64,000 nucleotides of DNA from Paramyrothecium sp. XJ0827 (taxonomy: Eukaryota > Ascomycota > Sordariomycetes > Hypocreales > Stachybotryaceae). The stretch covers positions 3,100,001 through 3,164,000 of the forward strand of contig JAJFPB010000002.1 of assembly GCA_020881915.1 (NCBI GenBank), written 5' to 3'. Positions 24,011 through 35,370 of this stretch are shown here, piece by piece. Position 1 is the first letter of the stretch. Each line of letters begins with the position of its first letter. The translations under genes and the position numbers were made by a program. A model generated the notes under the pieces. That model was given only the letters and a program-made list of their open reading frames with translations, did not search any database and was not told the DNA's origin.

Positions 24011-24255
24011 ACCGAAGGAACGGCTGTTCGAGGGACCTCCGGAGTCCATGTCTTCGCTCTGATCACTGTCGGAAAAGATACCCCTTGATCATGTAGACCT
24101 GACACTGTAGTATCTGTATATCTTGATAGAACATAGCCTTTACACATCACCTAGGCGTTGAACCACAACATAATAGAAATGTATGCATAAGCTTTTCAGC
24201 CCTCATGTTTTATTCAGCCTGGGTATCTATCTTACATCTATCTAACGTACAATTC

Positions 24256-27195
24256 CTACATTACAAAATTGATAACCCGCCCTCCACGCACCGGGATCGC
24301 GCGCTTGGCCGCTCGCAGGTTCAAGGCGCCTTCGCTGAACCTGTCTTTGCCCTCTTTCGTCTTCAGGATCTCGGCTACCATCCATTCTCGAAGAGCCTCG
24401 CCCTCCATTCCGGCAGGTGGTGGTGGAATGGAAACGACGCCGCGGACCTTGCCATTGATCTGGACCGCGCATGACTGATGGCGAGGCTTGATCACATCGG
24501 CGCTGTTGTCAACCACTGGGAACTCGGCTGATTCGAATATCGATGCGGACGAGGGGCGCAAAAGACTCCAGCACTCTTCCGCAAACGCTGGCGTTATTGG
24601 GGCAACTAAACGGACAATGGTGCTTGCAGCAGCCCTCCTGACCAAGTGACCTGCCTTGTCGTTGCTGATAAGTGTATTGGTCAGGCTCATCATGTCAGAA
24701 ACGACTGTATTCAGAGAGTAGATCTCATTGTATGACTGCGTAGTGGAGGCGATGGTGCGCTGTACGTCACGCCACAATTCCGTCTCCGCTTCCCACTGAG
24801 CACGCTCGGCCTTGTCCAAGGACTCAACTCGAGGGGCCTTTGCAGCCAGATACGCCTCGACCGTTTGCGCCTCCGAATTGTCCGATGACTTGGACAGCGC
24901 GTCAACTTGACCATATAGCTTCTGCAGCCATCGCGTGATTCCCGAAATCTTTGCCTCATCCCAGTTCAATACGTCACCAACAGGTGCTTGGAACAAAATG
25001 TGCGCTCTAGTCGAATCGGCACCATACTTCTCAATGAAGCCTGATGGGTCGACGCCATTATGCTTGGACTTGGACATCTTCTCGTAAGCTACGGTTGCCG
25101 GAGCGCCTGTCGCAGCGACCTTGGGCTCTGACGGTTCATCCAAGTTGACCTCGTCTGGTTTGAGAAATTTGCCGTTTTCAGGGTTGATGTAAGTTCTCCC
25201 GTGGACCATGCCTTGTGTAATCAACCGCTTGAATGGCTCAGCCACAGCTTCATCGCCTTCACTGTACTGTGGCAAGGACGGTGTTGTCGCAAGAAACTTG
25301 TAGATAAACCGTGCATAGAGTAGATGGAGGATGGCATGCTCTACCCCACCGAGATAGATGTCAACGGGTAGGGTCTTTCCGGCCTCTGGTGAGAATGGCT
25401 GCCGAGTGTTGTGAGGGTCTGCGAAGCGAGCGTAGTACCAGCTGGAATCGACAAAAGTATCCATTGTGTCAGTGTCCCTGCGGGCAGCCCCGTGGCACTT
25501 GGGGCAGGTCGTGTTGACAAAGTCGGGCGTCCGCTCAAGCGCATTGCCAACCTTGCGTTCAGCCCAATGCTTGTCCACTTCTGGAAGAACGACCGGAAGC
25601 TGCTCCTCGGGTACAGGCACAGGGCCACACGAGTCACAGTGGATGATGGGGATAGGCGTTCCCCAGTATCTCTGTCGACTAATGAGCCAGTCGCGTAGTC
25701 GCCACTTTTCCATAGGCTTGGCCAAGCTGGCAGCCTCGAGCATTTGCACAATCATCTCGCCCGCTTCCCTCGAAGGCTTGCCTTGGAATGGGCCGCTGTG
25801 CTCCGTCATATACCCGTGATCAATGTAGGGCTCGTTTGCCATCGCCGTGGTGGACTCATCTTCCGATGCAGCCAAGACAAATCGTACCGGTCCATCACTA
25901 TGATGCTGCTGCCAGAAGGAGTGATCGCGCACATCGTGGCCGGGAACACCCATGACGGCTCCTTCACCATAATCCCCGAGGACATATGGCGCGACATACA
26001 CAGGCAAAGACACCTTTGTTGCCTCGGGTGTTTCCTCATGGTACGCCAATGGATTTATGGCGCGGATATGCGGCAGCAAATAACCAACCTTGGAGTCTGA
26101 CGGGAGTCCTGGCAAGGTATCTAAAAACGCCTGCAACTCTGGGTCTTTTTGAGCTAGCGATTGGACGGCAGGGTGTGTGCTGGCAAGGGCCAGGTACTGA
26201 GCTCCAAAGAGAGTATCCGGCCTGGTGGTAAAGACTTCAATGGCGGCACCAACTTCCCCGCCCATGGCTAGGATAGGGAATTTGATCATGGCGCCTTTTG
26301 ACTTGCCCAGCCAATTCTTCTGCTGCGCGAGAACACGTTCTGGCCAAGCATTGTCTTCGGCCAACTTGTCAAGCCCTTCCAGTAGTGCTTCCTTGAATGC
26401 AGTGATCCGGAAGAACCACTGCTTCAGCTTCCGTTTTTCGACCTTGGCGCCGGATCTCCAAGAACAACCGTTTCCATCAACTTGTTCGTTCGCCAAGACG
26501 GTGTTGTCTACCGGGTCAAAGTTAACCTCGGCTTCAGCTTGGTAGGCAAGTCCGCGTTCGTGAAGCATGAGGAATAGCTTTTGAGTATGTTTGTAGAATT
26601 CGGGGTCGCAAGTGGTTAGTTCCTACATGGGCAGAGTCGTTAACGGTGCTACTCTTTGCAATAGCGAGGATTTGGTACTCACACGTTCCCAATTCCAGCA
26701 CGCATTCATAAGCTCCAACTGATCCTTCATTTTGCCTACGTTTGTTCTTGTCCACGTCCCAGGAGGAATGGCTCGCTCCAGTGCAGCATTTTCGGCCGGA
26801 AGCCCGAAAGCATCCCAGCCCATTGGTAGCAGGACATTGGCGCCTTTCAATTTTTGGTAGCGAGCGACGACATCGGCAATCGTGTATACCCGTAGGTGAC
26901 CGAGGTGTAGGATTCCTGATGGGTATGGAAACATAGGAAGCACAAAGGTGGTTGGTTTGCCATCAGTGGCGGTAGCGGTTGAAGCATTGTCCGAAGCTTT
27001 CCACACCTGGCGCCATTTTCGATCCAAGGCGCCCAAGTCAAGCGCGTAGCTCCTTCGATATATTCGAGTAGGCGACTGCGTAGGCGCTCCTACGCAGCTC
27101 AAACGGGGTGTTTTGGTGTGAGATATGGCAAACCCTCGGTTGGCCAGGCGAGCTGCATGGCAGCCTGCGTGCCTTCTGTACAGCATCTGCATCAC
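24256..27195 (-). CDS. NAM2: Mitochondrial leucyl-tRNA synthetase
   Basis: Charges mitochondrial tRNA-Leu. Exons 27195-26683 and 26622-24256 (60-nt intron 26623-26682) give 959 aa, in the range of fungal mitochondrial LeuRS (Neurospora leu-5, yeast NAM2). The N-terminus is basic and free of acids until about residue 52, fitting a mitochondrial presequence. The HIGH motif is HLGH at 97-100 within [16 protein letters not shown]. The KMSKS motif is at 686-690. The editing domain lies between them (TTRPDTLFG at its start). The C-terminal extension ends in [16 protein letters not shown] residues. In yeast and Neurospora the enzyme also aids splicing of mitochondrial group I introns; whether it does here is unknown. 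It is divergent from the MTHFR gene. Confidence 0.94.
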
Positions 27196-27378
27196 GACTG
27201 CCTCATAATTCGTTGATTCGAATGGGGTCTACTCGGTACCCGGAGTTGTTTACAATGCAATTGAGTCGGTGCGACGCAAGCGCTTGATGTGATACTGCGG
27301 AAGTTGAGACATGAAAGTCGAAAACGCAAGTCCAAGGAGAGTCGTCTGACAAAATTGGCAGAGCTCAAAGATCGGAAG

Positions 27379-27639
27379 CTACCACAAGCTCGGGCCACCT
27401 TCTATAGTGACGTCTGCCCCTGGAGGTACGTCTTTCAGGGTCGCGGTACGGCCGCCGGTCGCGTTGATCTTGGCCATGGCGGCGAAACCCTTGTTTGAGG
27501 CTTTCGCACGATTCCCGACTGTCCTGCTGTCCACCAGATTGGGTCTCTTGATGATTGAACGTGCCATGCATAGTGTCGCAGGGGTTTTTATTTTATTTTT
27601 GGTTTTTGTAGACGATCCTCTGCTTTGATGCGCATTCAC
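27379..27639 (-). CDS. Possible small hypothetical protein
   Basis: Frame of 86 aa, or 62 aa from the internal ATG at 27567 (MARSIIKRPNLVDSR). It is basic at the N-terminus and ends GADVTIEGGPSLW. It has no domain that I recognise and sits between two divergent housekeeping genes. A GT at its stop (GTAGCT) could be a donor leading to further exons toward 27250, but I could not find a convincing join. It may be only a chance frame. Confidence 0.22.
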   Translation of the reverse strand: MNAHQSRGSSTKTKNKIKTPATLCMARSIIKRPNLVDSRTVGNRAKASNKGFAAMAKINATGGRTATLKDVPPGADVTIEGGPSLW

Positions 27640-27740
27640 CTTAGCATCTGCTTAAGTCGCGTACATTAGGCTAGAGGTTAAGTAGACAAGTGGTGAGCAA
27701 AAATACGCGGACTGCAAAACGGTTAATCGTAAACAGTATT

Positions 27741-27857
27741 AGGAAATTAAAAGAAAAATTAATAAAAATATAATTATTCTTGAATAAAAATTAAAAAATT
27801 TTAAAGGATTTTTTTAATAGAATTTATTTAAAATTTTTTAATTAATCTATTTACAAG
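27741..27857. repeat. AT-rich foldback island
   Basis: Between 27741 and 27850 only 9 of 110 bases are G or C, against roughly even composition on both sides. It contains a perfect 17-bp inverted repeat, 27789-27805 and 27827-27843, with a 21-bp spacer, and a weaker continuation of the stem out to about 27779 and 27857. It encodes nothing evident. Confidence 0.8.
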
Positions 27858-28408
27858 AAAACCTACTACTTCTTCTATATTCATTAGTACCTACCTAGTC
27901 TTGCGGTCCGGGTTTTTCTGCTACCCACTTGGTAGAGTACCCTGCTACACCAAAGGACTTCGCGTGGCAACAAGCCTTTGCGTTCCTTGCAGACGGCCGG
28001 CTAGTACCGGCATGTACCGTACACAGGGATTCTCAGTGCACTGACGAATGTCGCGTGAACCCCGCTAAAGGTACGACGTCGACACATGCCCCGCCTACAA
28101 AAATAATCCCCGAGATCGGGTTGGTACCCTTTGGCTGGACCTCGAAAAGTAGCATCTTCGCCATCTCAAAGACGCAGACTGGCGTTGGAAACCTTGGCTT
28201 GACGATTATCACCAAGGCGATCTCCCCAATTTGTTCAGTCGTGTTCGAAGGAGCGTCACCAATTCGACCAGTCCGACTCGACACAGGCAGCCTGCCTTCC
28301 TGTCTGCGGGCCTGCCCAGCGACTCACGACAGCCCGATTACCCCAAAATCAGGTCCGGGACTTGACTCAACTGCGCTCAATCATCACTCGACGACTATCA
28401 CCTCCAAA

Positions 28409-30436
28409 ATGGACAAGATTACAAACAAGATCGCGGCCTTGCCAGCCGACGGCACCTACTTCTCCCTCGAGTTCTTCCCTCCCAAGACTGCCATGGGCTT
28501 TTCGAACCTGAGAGTCCGACTGCACCGCATGGAACAGGCCCTGCGGCCACTCTTCGTCAACGTTACCTGGGGCGCCGGTGGTTCAACCTCCCAGAAATCC
28601 CTGGAGCTGGCGGAATTGTGTCAACGGGAGCTGGGCCTCACGACGTGTCTCCACCTTACCTGCACCAACATGAGTCGCAAATTGATCGATAAGGCTCTGG
28701 AAGATGCAAAGGCCCTCGGCATCCGGAACATCCTGGCCCTTCGAGGCGACCCGCCGCGCAACGAGGAATACCGAGACCCTGCCGAGCCTAACGACGACAG
28801 CGTCGAAGACTTTGAGTGGGCCGTTGATCTTGTCAAGTATATCCGGAAGAATCATGGAGATTACTTTTGCATTGGCGTGGCGGCATACCCCGAGGGACAT
28901 GCTGAAGATTCTCATCCCCTAGGTCAAAGCCTCGAGCATGACCTGCCGTACCTTGTAGACAAGACCCAGGCTGGCGCGGACTTCATCATGACCCAGCTCT
29001 TCTTCGACATAGAGGCATATGACAAGTTCGAGAGGACACTGCGAGAGCACCCCAGTGGTGCCTTCAAGACAATCCCCATCATCCCTGGTCTGATGCCAAT
29101 TCAAAGCTACCAGATGATTAAGCGCACGACGAAACTCAGCCACGCCAAGATCCCCGATGCCATTCTGGCTAGACTGGACGCTGCCAAGGGCGACGACGAG
29201 CAGGTGAAGCTGGTCGGAGTCGATATCGTCAGCGAGCTCGTCGAGCAAATCAAGGAAATCAAGAACCGGACACCAGGACCCAAGGGTTTCCATTTCTACA
29301 CACTCAACCTTGAGAAGGCCGTTTCGTTCATCGTGGAGAGGACACACCTCATCCCTGACGCGTCCGACGATGAGGAGGCTGTTGTTGATGAGCCGGTGCC
29401 CCTCCCTCATCTCACTGTCAACGGCTCTTCCATCAACCGCAAGAGCAGCCATTCCCGCTCCACCCGCAGACACTCCTCTGTCGGCTCGGACCCCCACGAC
29501 CGTGTCATCGTTAGCTCGCGGCCGCCAACCCACCCTGAGTGGGAAGTCTCCGGCCGCGAGGCCGGCTTGCCCTCGGGCGGCATCAACTCGCGCGCAAACA
29601 CGTTGGCCATCTCGGAAGGTGAGGGAGCCTTGGGCCGAGAGGCCACCTGGGACGACTTCCCCAACGGCCGTTTCGGTGACGCCCGCTCGCCCGCTTATGG
29701 TGAGATTGACGGCTACGGCGTGAGCCTTCATATGTCGGTTGCGCAGGCCGAAAGACTATGGGGTCGCCCAGAAACCCGCGAGCACATCAGCGACCTCTTC
29801 ATCAAGCACATCAATGGCGAGATAACGGCCATCCCGTGGACCGAGGAAGAGCTCCTCGCTGAGTCGGTGGCCATCAAGCCTCAGTTGATCAACCTAAACA
29901 AGAAGGGCTGGTGGACCGTTGCCTCGCAGCCCGCCGTCAACGGCCAACCCTCGAGCGATTCCACCTTTGGCTGGGGCCCAACCAACGGCTTTGTCTTCCA
30001 GAAGGCTTTTGTCGAGTTCTTCATCCCCTCGGTAGATTGGGCCACCCTCAAAACAAAGCTGCAGACTCCCGGCATCCGCGACTCCGTCTGCTTCTATGCC
30101 TCCAACGCCGCCGGCGACTTCGAATCCTCCGACGCAACGACTGGCACCAACGGTGCCGCCGCCGCCAGCAGCAACGAGTCTTCCAGCACAAATGCCGTGA
30201 CGTGGGGCGTCTTCCCTGGCAAGGAGATCGTGACGCCCACCATCATCGAGGAGGTGAGCTTCCGCGCCTGGCGGGAGGAGGCGTTTGGCATCTGGCGCGA
30301 GTGGGCCAAGGTGTACCCGCGCGCCTCGAAGAGCCAGCAGCTCCTGAACGATATCAAGGACAACTACTGGCTGGTGAACGTCATTCATCATGACTTTATT
30401 GATGGCGAGGCTCTCTGGCGGTTGTTGATGAGCTAA
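28409..30436 (+). CDS. MET12: Methylenetetrahydrofolate reductase, MET12 type
   Basis: Reduces 5,10-methylene-THF to 5-methyl-THF for methionine synthesis; flavoenzyme. An intronless frame of 675 aa. The N-terminal TIM-barrel catalytic half has SLEFFPPKT (19-27), VTWGAGGST, HLTCTNM, NILALRGDPPR and GVAAYPEGH, and ends with KGFHFYTLNLEKA. A linker of about 100 residues is Ser/Arg/His-rich (RKSSHSRSTRRHSS) and could be phosphorylated. The C-terminal half (ATWDDFPNGRFGDARSPAYG, PTIIEEVSFRAWREEAFGIW) is the SAM-binding inhibitory module. Length and these motifs resemble yeast Met12 more than Met13. I chose the ATG at 28409 because homology begins just after it. The same frame is open upstream to 27929. 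Confidence 0.92.
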   Translation: MDKITNKIAALPADGTYFSLEFFPPKTAMGFSNLRVRLHRMEQALRPLFVNVTWGAGGSTSQKSLELAELCQRELGLTTCLHLTCTNMSRKLIDKALEDAKALGIRNILALRGDPPRNEEYRDPAEPNDDSVEDFEWAVDLVKYIRKNHGDYFCIGVAAYPEGHAEDSHPLGQSLEHDLPYLVDKTQAGADFIMTQLFFDIEAYDKFERTLREHPSGAFKTIPIIPGLMPIQSYQMIKRTTKLSHAKIPDAILARLDAAKGDDEQVKLVGVDIVSELVEQIKEIKNRTPGPKGFHFYTLNLEKAVSFIVERTHLIPDASDDEEAVVDEPVPLPHLTVNGSSINRKSSHSRSTRRHSSVGSDPHDRVIVSSRPPTHPEWEVSGREAGLPSGGINSRANTLAISEGEGALGREATWDDFPNGRFGDARSPAYGEIDGYGVSLHMSVAQAERLWGRPETREHISDLFIKHINGEITAIPWTEEELLAESVAIKPQLINLNKKGWWTVASQPAVNGQPSSDSTFGWGPTNGFVFQKAFVEFFIPSVDWATLKTKLQTPGIRDSVCFYASNAAGDFESSDATTGTNGAAAASSNESSSTNAVTWGVFPGKEIVTPTIIEEVSFRAWREEAFGIWREWAKVYPRASKSQQLLNDIKDNYWLVNVIHHDFIDGEALWRLLMS

Positions 30437-31307
30437 GGGAGAGCTGTCTGGAGGGTGAATAGGAGGGTTTTGGTTACAGAGTTAATGTATTGTACATGGT
30501 GATATCAAAAGGTCCTGGCAGATAGGTTCTAGAATGAAAGACAAAGCGTGCACGGTTTCGGCAAAGTCTGTGTGTATACCATCGCATCTTTACTGGGCTC
30601 CCGAACGGGATGTGTAAGTAGCATGTCGAGTTCCTGAGAGATGAGTATCTACCACCCCTTTTCATGTAGCAATCATAGTTGTTGGGGGTTAGAACATGAA
30701 ACTTTTACTGAATTGCCGGAGGCACAAAACTTAGATAGCAACCGCCCGCAGGCCTGCCGTCTATTTCTCTCGACTATGTGAAAGAACTTTAGCCTATCTA
30801 GTACACACAGGCAGCAAGTTGAGCTCGTTGCCGAATCCTCTATGCCACCCTCGACGACGCATTTGCGATTCGTGCATTTTAACACCTCGAATTCCGTCTC
30901 TGAGTGGACCCGTTCGTTTTCAAGTGGTAAGCTTGGCCGTAGAGACGGAAAAATGGACTGGGTAATATCCTGCCCTTTTCTCAATGTGTGCGCCTCAAAC
31001 CATGGCCTTCCAGATGGAAACCGAAGAACAAAGTGTCCTGTCCCTCAAGCAATGAAGCCATGTGTTCGAGGTAACGATCGCAAAGAAACAAAAAGAAAAG
31101 CAAACTGATATCTCGAAGCGGAGGGGTTTGTCGTCCTGGTACTATCAAAGTGCCTCACTACCCCAACGCCATGTTTTGTGTAAAAGGGGGGGAAATCGTC
31201 ATGAAGGAAATACAAACAAGTCATCCTTTTCGTGCTGGCCGCCATCCTAGAACATCTACAAGCCAGCTGCAACAGGTTACATGTAGGAGAGAAAAGATTT
31301 CAAGAAA
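30437..31307. other. Intergenic region, convergent
   Basis: About 0.9 kb between the stops of the MTHFR gene and the nuclear protein gene. No gene seen; it should hold both 3' UTRs. Confidence 0.6.
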
Positions 31308-32507
31308 TCAGATGTAACCGTCGTCGTCAAATCTCCCAAAACCGGACGTGGGGTAGCCGCTGGTGTCCAGTTCCATGCTGAGGAAAGCGTCTTCTCCCAT
31401 GGTATTGAAAGGAATAGTCGTCCTGGGAACGACGTTGCCGAAGATGGAGGCGGGCGCCACTGTGGTGGAAGGAGGGGCGGGGTGAAGACGGGCTGGGCTG
31501 GGAGCAGCCTCGAAGTCAGAAGCGGCTTCGCTATCCTGCAGCTGTGCCGATGCGTCGGCGATAGTAGCGACCGCTTTAACGGCAGCTCGGCGAGATGGAG
31601 TCCCGTTCTTCTGGCCCGGGAGAGCTCCAGTCTTGGTCCGCTTCGAAGGGCTTTCATCCTTGTCGCTCCAGTCTTCGATGTCGTCGCCATCCGGGTCTTC
31701 CTCATCCGAGGAGGTGCGCTTAATGAAGGTTGCCGGCTGCTTCCGCTTGGCTTTGCCGGTGGAGCGGCCCCCGCCACGAGGTCGCGTTGGAGTTGGCTTG
31801 GAAGGAGTATTGGTCACACTTGTGCCGCCTCCAATATCAAGGCAGTTGGCGACATCTCCTCCAGCATGCTCCGTTTGTCTAAGGAGGTCGGCGTCCTTCT
31901 TGATGGTACGGAATTGAAACTGAATTCCATCGGCGGTGGACTGACCAAAGTACTTGGCGATATCTGCGGTCCATGTTAGCCATGTTCAGTGGCATGATCC
32001 ATCAGATAACAGCCGGTGTCACGAGTCCATGAAAGAAGATGCAACGGACGAAACTTCGTCAACCCAAAGCAACACACGGCAGCCGGAGGGTAGGGTCAAG
32101 CATACTTCCGTTCTTGACAGCGTCCTGCGTGGCAGGAAGTTGCTTCTCGTCAACGACGAGATCTTTCATGTCAAGATGCTGTTCGCGAGCCTTGCGGATG
32201 ATGGTTGCCTGGGCCTTGAGGTGACGCCATCGGTGGTTCAGGGCATGCTCAGTCATGTCACTCCCGTAGCAGGCCGCGATTTCTGGGACGAAGGGTCAAT
32301 CTTCGTCCCAAACGGGGTGAAAATGACAAGAGAGAGAATGTGTGTGTTGCCCGAGGCTCGGGGACCGCGGGAAAAAAAGTAGTCAAAAATGTCTTGCTCA
32401 CCTTTGTAGTTCCACTTGACTTCGGGATGAGCGGCGACAATTGCTCGCACCATTCGAGCCTGCGCCTCGTACGACTTGTAGTTTGCTTTGGCGCTTGTTG
32501 GTGCCAT
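31308..32507 (-). CDS. Conserved fungal nuclear protein with Myb/SANT-like N-terminus
   Basis: Three coding exons, 32507-32402, 32282-32106 and 31963-31308, give 312 aa. The joins read WNYK-EIAACYG and AVKNG-NIAKYFGQ. The N-terminal part (KSYEAQARMVRAIVAAHP, then EIAACYGSDMTEHALNHRWR) looks like a helical, possibly Myb/SANT-type DNA-binding region common in hypothetical Pezizomycotina proteins. The middle carries TADGIQFQFRTIKKDADLL. A disordered, basic and acidic tail follows, with RGGGRSTGKAKRKQ and EDWSDKDESPSKRTK, suggesting nuclear location. A 5' UTR intron is likely at 32528-32688 (GTGAGT donor, CTGAC then CAG acceptor). I know no precise function; the DNA-binding idea is inference. Confidence 0.72.
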
Positions 32508-34337
32508 GTTGTAGTTTTCAGCTGGATCTGAGATGTTGTCAGCAAACTTAAGTTATCAAACTGATTCTCAAGAACATTGATGAGCCTGAAGTAGGCGACT
32601 GTGAAGTGATAGGCGACCCAAGGATAGTAGCAAGGGCAAGATGATTTGTAGAAGAATGGAACGACGTCGTTGGGGATGAGTAACTCACCTTTGGCGTTGA
32701 CCTTAAATAGCTTGTCCAACTTTCAAGATATGTTCTGATGTCTAAAAGATGAGGAAATCGAGCAATAGAAGTAGTATAGATGTAACGCACGAAGAACGAT
32801 CGCTGAGAGGAAGACGAAAGAAGCGAGTTGTGGATGAAGGGAACGTTCTCTTTCGGTCGTATCCCAAAATCTGGTTGTGTTTGGATAAATCCAAGAGTCC
32901 AAAACTGGCGAAAGATGCGAATTCGCTGCGGCAGCTTGATAAAGAAAAATCGGAACGAATGCAGAGGGGCTTCAAAATGTAGGGCAAGAAGTAATGTAAC
33001 GGTGCGGCGAGTTGAAACCCAAGTCAGTCCAGTGAGTTGGTGGGGATGTTGACCGGGAGATGAGAGGTGTAAGGGAAGAGAGTTGAGGAGGTATGTGCGG
33101 GGGAAGATATTTAAAGCCGAGAGAAAGAGAGGTCAAGGTGAACAGCTGCGAGCCGGCTGTTGACGAAATTTCTGATGTTGCAGTTGATGACAGCTGAACG
33201 GCTTCAGCGCGTGGCATCAGACGAAAGCCACTGACCACATGGAAGGTGACGTGTGCCACAGGATGCGTGAGTACGAAACTGCTGGCGCAAATAGATACGT
33301 AAGGTAGTTTGCAGGTGGTTAAAGGCCAAATGTTCGTAAGAATTGGAGAAGTCCTTGCGGTGTGAGTGTTGTGGTTGATGTAGTTGCCGAACTCTTGCCA
33401 GGCCGTGTGTTGTGTTGAAGGCGTATACCAGAATGAATGCTATCGCATACAACGCTCGGAACAAGGCGATTCAAAGCGTCAAATCGGAACTGGAAACAGA
33501 ACCCATGAAACAGAAGGGCGCGAGCCTTCAGCGAACAGAGAGATATGGCATAGATATTTCTCAACCCGCTTGAAAGCCGCGGCCTATGCGAATAGTTGCA
33601 GATGAGTTGCAGACACCACGACCCAGGGACACTTTAGCGAGCGCTGCAGTAACCGCCAGATGGACTAGAGTAGGTTGAGGTACTGCCTAGACGTATCCAG
33701 TGGGTGGAGGACGGGCTCAGCATGCGAAGGGTAGCCTTGTTGCAGAAAGTCGGGTGGCTGGGAGTGCTCCAGACCAAGGCGAGCTCAGGTGCCGTTTAGA
33801 TAGTGCATGACCACGTCGGAGACTAGACAGTGACGAGTTCTCAAGTTCCAGATCCGATTCTGTTGTCAGAAAAGTCCAGTATATTCTCCATTGCTCATTG
33901 CTGTTTCCAAATGACTGAAAAAGCTGGTTTGTGATACTATCTGCGTCGACAATTCAAGGTGGCTGATTCTCACAGTAGTACCGCCCTACCAAAAGTTAAC
34001 GCACGTCGCAGTGGGCTGGAGAATGATCTGTCTTGCCTCTTGCCAAGAAGGCTATCAAGACCCCTGTCTCTAAATGCCGTCAGCGAATTCCAAGTGCCGT
34101 GAGTGGATGCTTTCACTGGATGTACATAGCAGAACCGTAGAATACTGATATATGCACCCTTTCTGTGACTAACGCTCAACATTTCCCACAACCTCCTTCA
34201 GATCTAGCCAAGCCGGACATGTGGCCCAATCTTCCACATATGTTGCGGTTACTGCTCGCTGTTCGACAGCCCTGTGCGAAAATGTACGTCTATTTCTATT
34301 ACTATTACATTAAGATTTGTTGCTGTCTATTCAAAAT
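32508..34337. other. Intergenic region upstream of the nuclear protein gene
   Basis: About 1.8 kb. It includes the probable 5' UTR intron (32528-32688) and promoter of the nuclear protein gene, and the 3' UTR of the ANY1-like gene at its right side in head-to-tail arrangement. No other gene is recognised. Confidence 0.5.
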
Positions 34338-35370
34338 TCAGTCCTGTAACTCCTTCTCACCCAGCACCGGCGACAGATGGCCATCTGAAGTGGAACTCCG
34401 CCTGGGCATCTGCGTGCCGGGATTGTAGGCTCCCGCAAATTGGCCCAGCTCCACGGTGTGCTCCTTCACAACGGCTCCCCCGCTCCCGTACCGTAGATAC
34501 TGCAAGCCCAGCGTGCAGTCGCAGGTGGTCTGGAGGATGCCGCAGAATTTAAAGGGCCACGGTATCGGCGTCTTCGCAGTGAAGAACCACGTCAGCTTCG
34601 TGAAGTCGCCGATGAGCCAGTTCGCCAGAATCGACAGTCGGAAGCCCTTGGTAGATCCGGCTCGCGCGTTGGTCAGGATCTGGGGAAGGGGCAGGACCGC
34701 TTCGACCAAGAGCCCGATGGCGCCAATTGCTTCCGAGTAGATGGGATATATGGACTCCAGTGGCGAAAGAAGCAGTTCGCAGGTGATGAGGAAGGCGAGG
34801 AAGTAGAGGAGGAATTGCCAGTACCTGTCGATTCGTTCTGTTAGCAAGCTCTGCCCTTTGCCATCGTGCCTCATGGTTCAGCAGCGCGGGATACGCACGG
34901 TTTCGGTGACCTCCATTGCCAGAAGTTGTACGGTCGCTGCCACCCGGAGGTGCTGTCCTGGGCTGCGGCAAATGGCAACGCAGCCTCTCCTCCTTTCGTG
35001 GACGGTGACGGTCGGTGGTCAAGCGCAACCTTGAGTAGGATGACTTGCATGATGACCATGAATATGGCCTGCATCAGCAAACTGACTTCGAACCTCGAGC
35101 CGAACCAGTAAAAGATCCTACACTTAGTTGTAAGCCATGTTTCTAGGCGGGCACCCCGCATCCCTGCGGCGGCTCGGAAGTTGGCGGGGCATTTCCTACT
35201 GACCTCATGAAGGACGCGACGAGCATGATTAGGGGGATGTCGAGCGAGAAGCCCACGCTGGACTTGTTGCGGCGCATCGAGAGGATCTGGTCGGTGTAGG
35301 ACAGCATCGGCGAGAGCACGATGAAGATGGGCGTCAATGTGCCGATGCACGTCTTGAGGAGTTCCCACAT
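34338..35370 (-). CDS. ANY1: PQ-loop membrane protein, ANY1/SLC66A2-like
   Basis: Three exons, 35370-35204, 35117-34899 and 34824-34338, give 290 aa; the joins read SFMR-IFYWFGSR and SPKP-YWQFLLY. It has about seven hydrophobic segments and two PQ-loop regions: SPMLSYTDQILSMRRNKSSV near residue 20, and LPLPQILTNARAGSTKGFRL in the second half. Size and pattern match yeast Any1/Cfs1 and human SLC66A2 (PQLC1), which act in Golgi/endosome membranes in balance with aminophospholipid flippases and are implicated in lipid scrambling. The cytosolic tail (about 40 residues) is hydrophilic. Orthology is inferred from pattern, not from a search. Both introns use normal GT-AG sites (86 and 74 nt). Confidence 0.8.

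Larger units (their letters stand above)
27196..28408. other. Divergent intergenic region between LeuRS and MTHFR genes
   Basis: About 1.2 kb holding both promoters, a very AT-rich foldback at 27.74-27.86 kb (listed separately) and one weak small minus-strand frame at 27379-27639. The MTHFR side stays open in the MTHFR frame for 160 codons (from 27929), but I treat that as untranslated leader. Confidence 0.5.

Noticed and set aside
28919..29731. 270-codon minus-strand frame inside MTHFR
   Set aside because: It is antisense to a conserved enzyme and has no motif.
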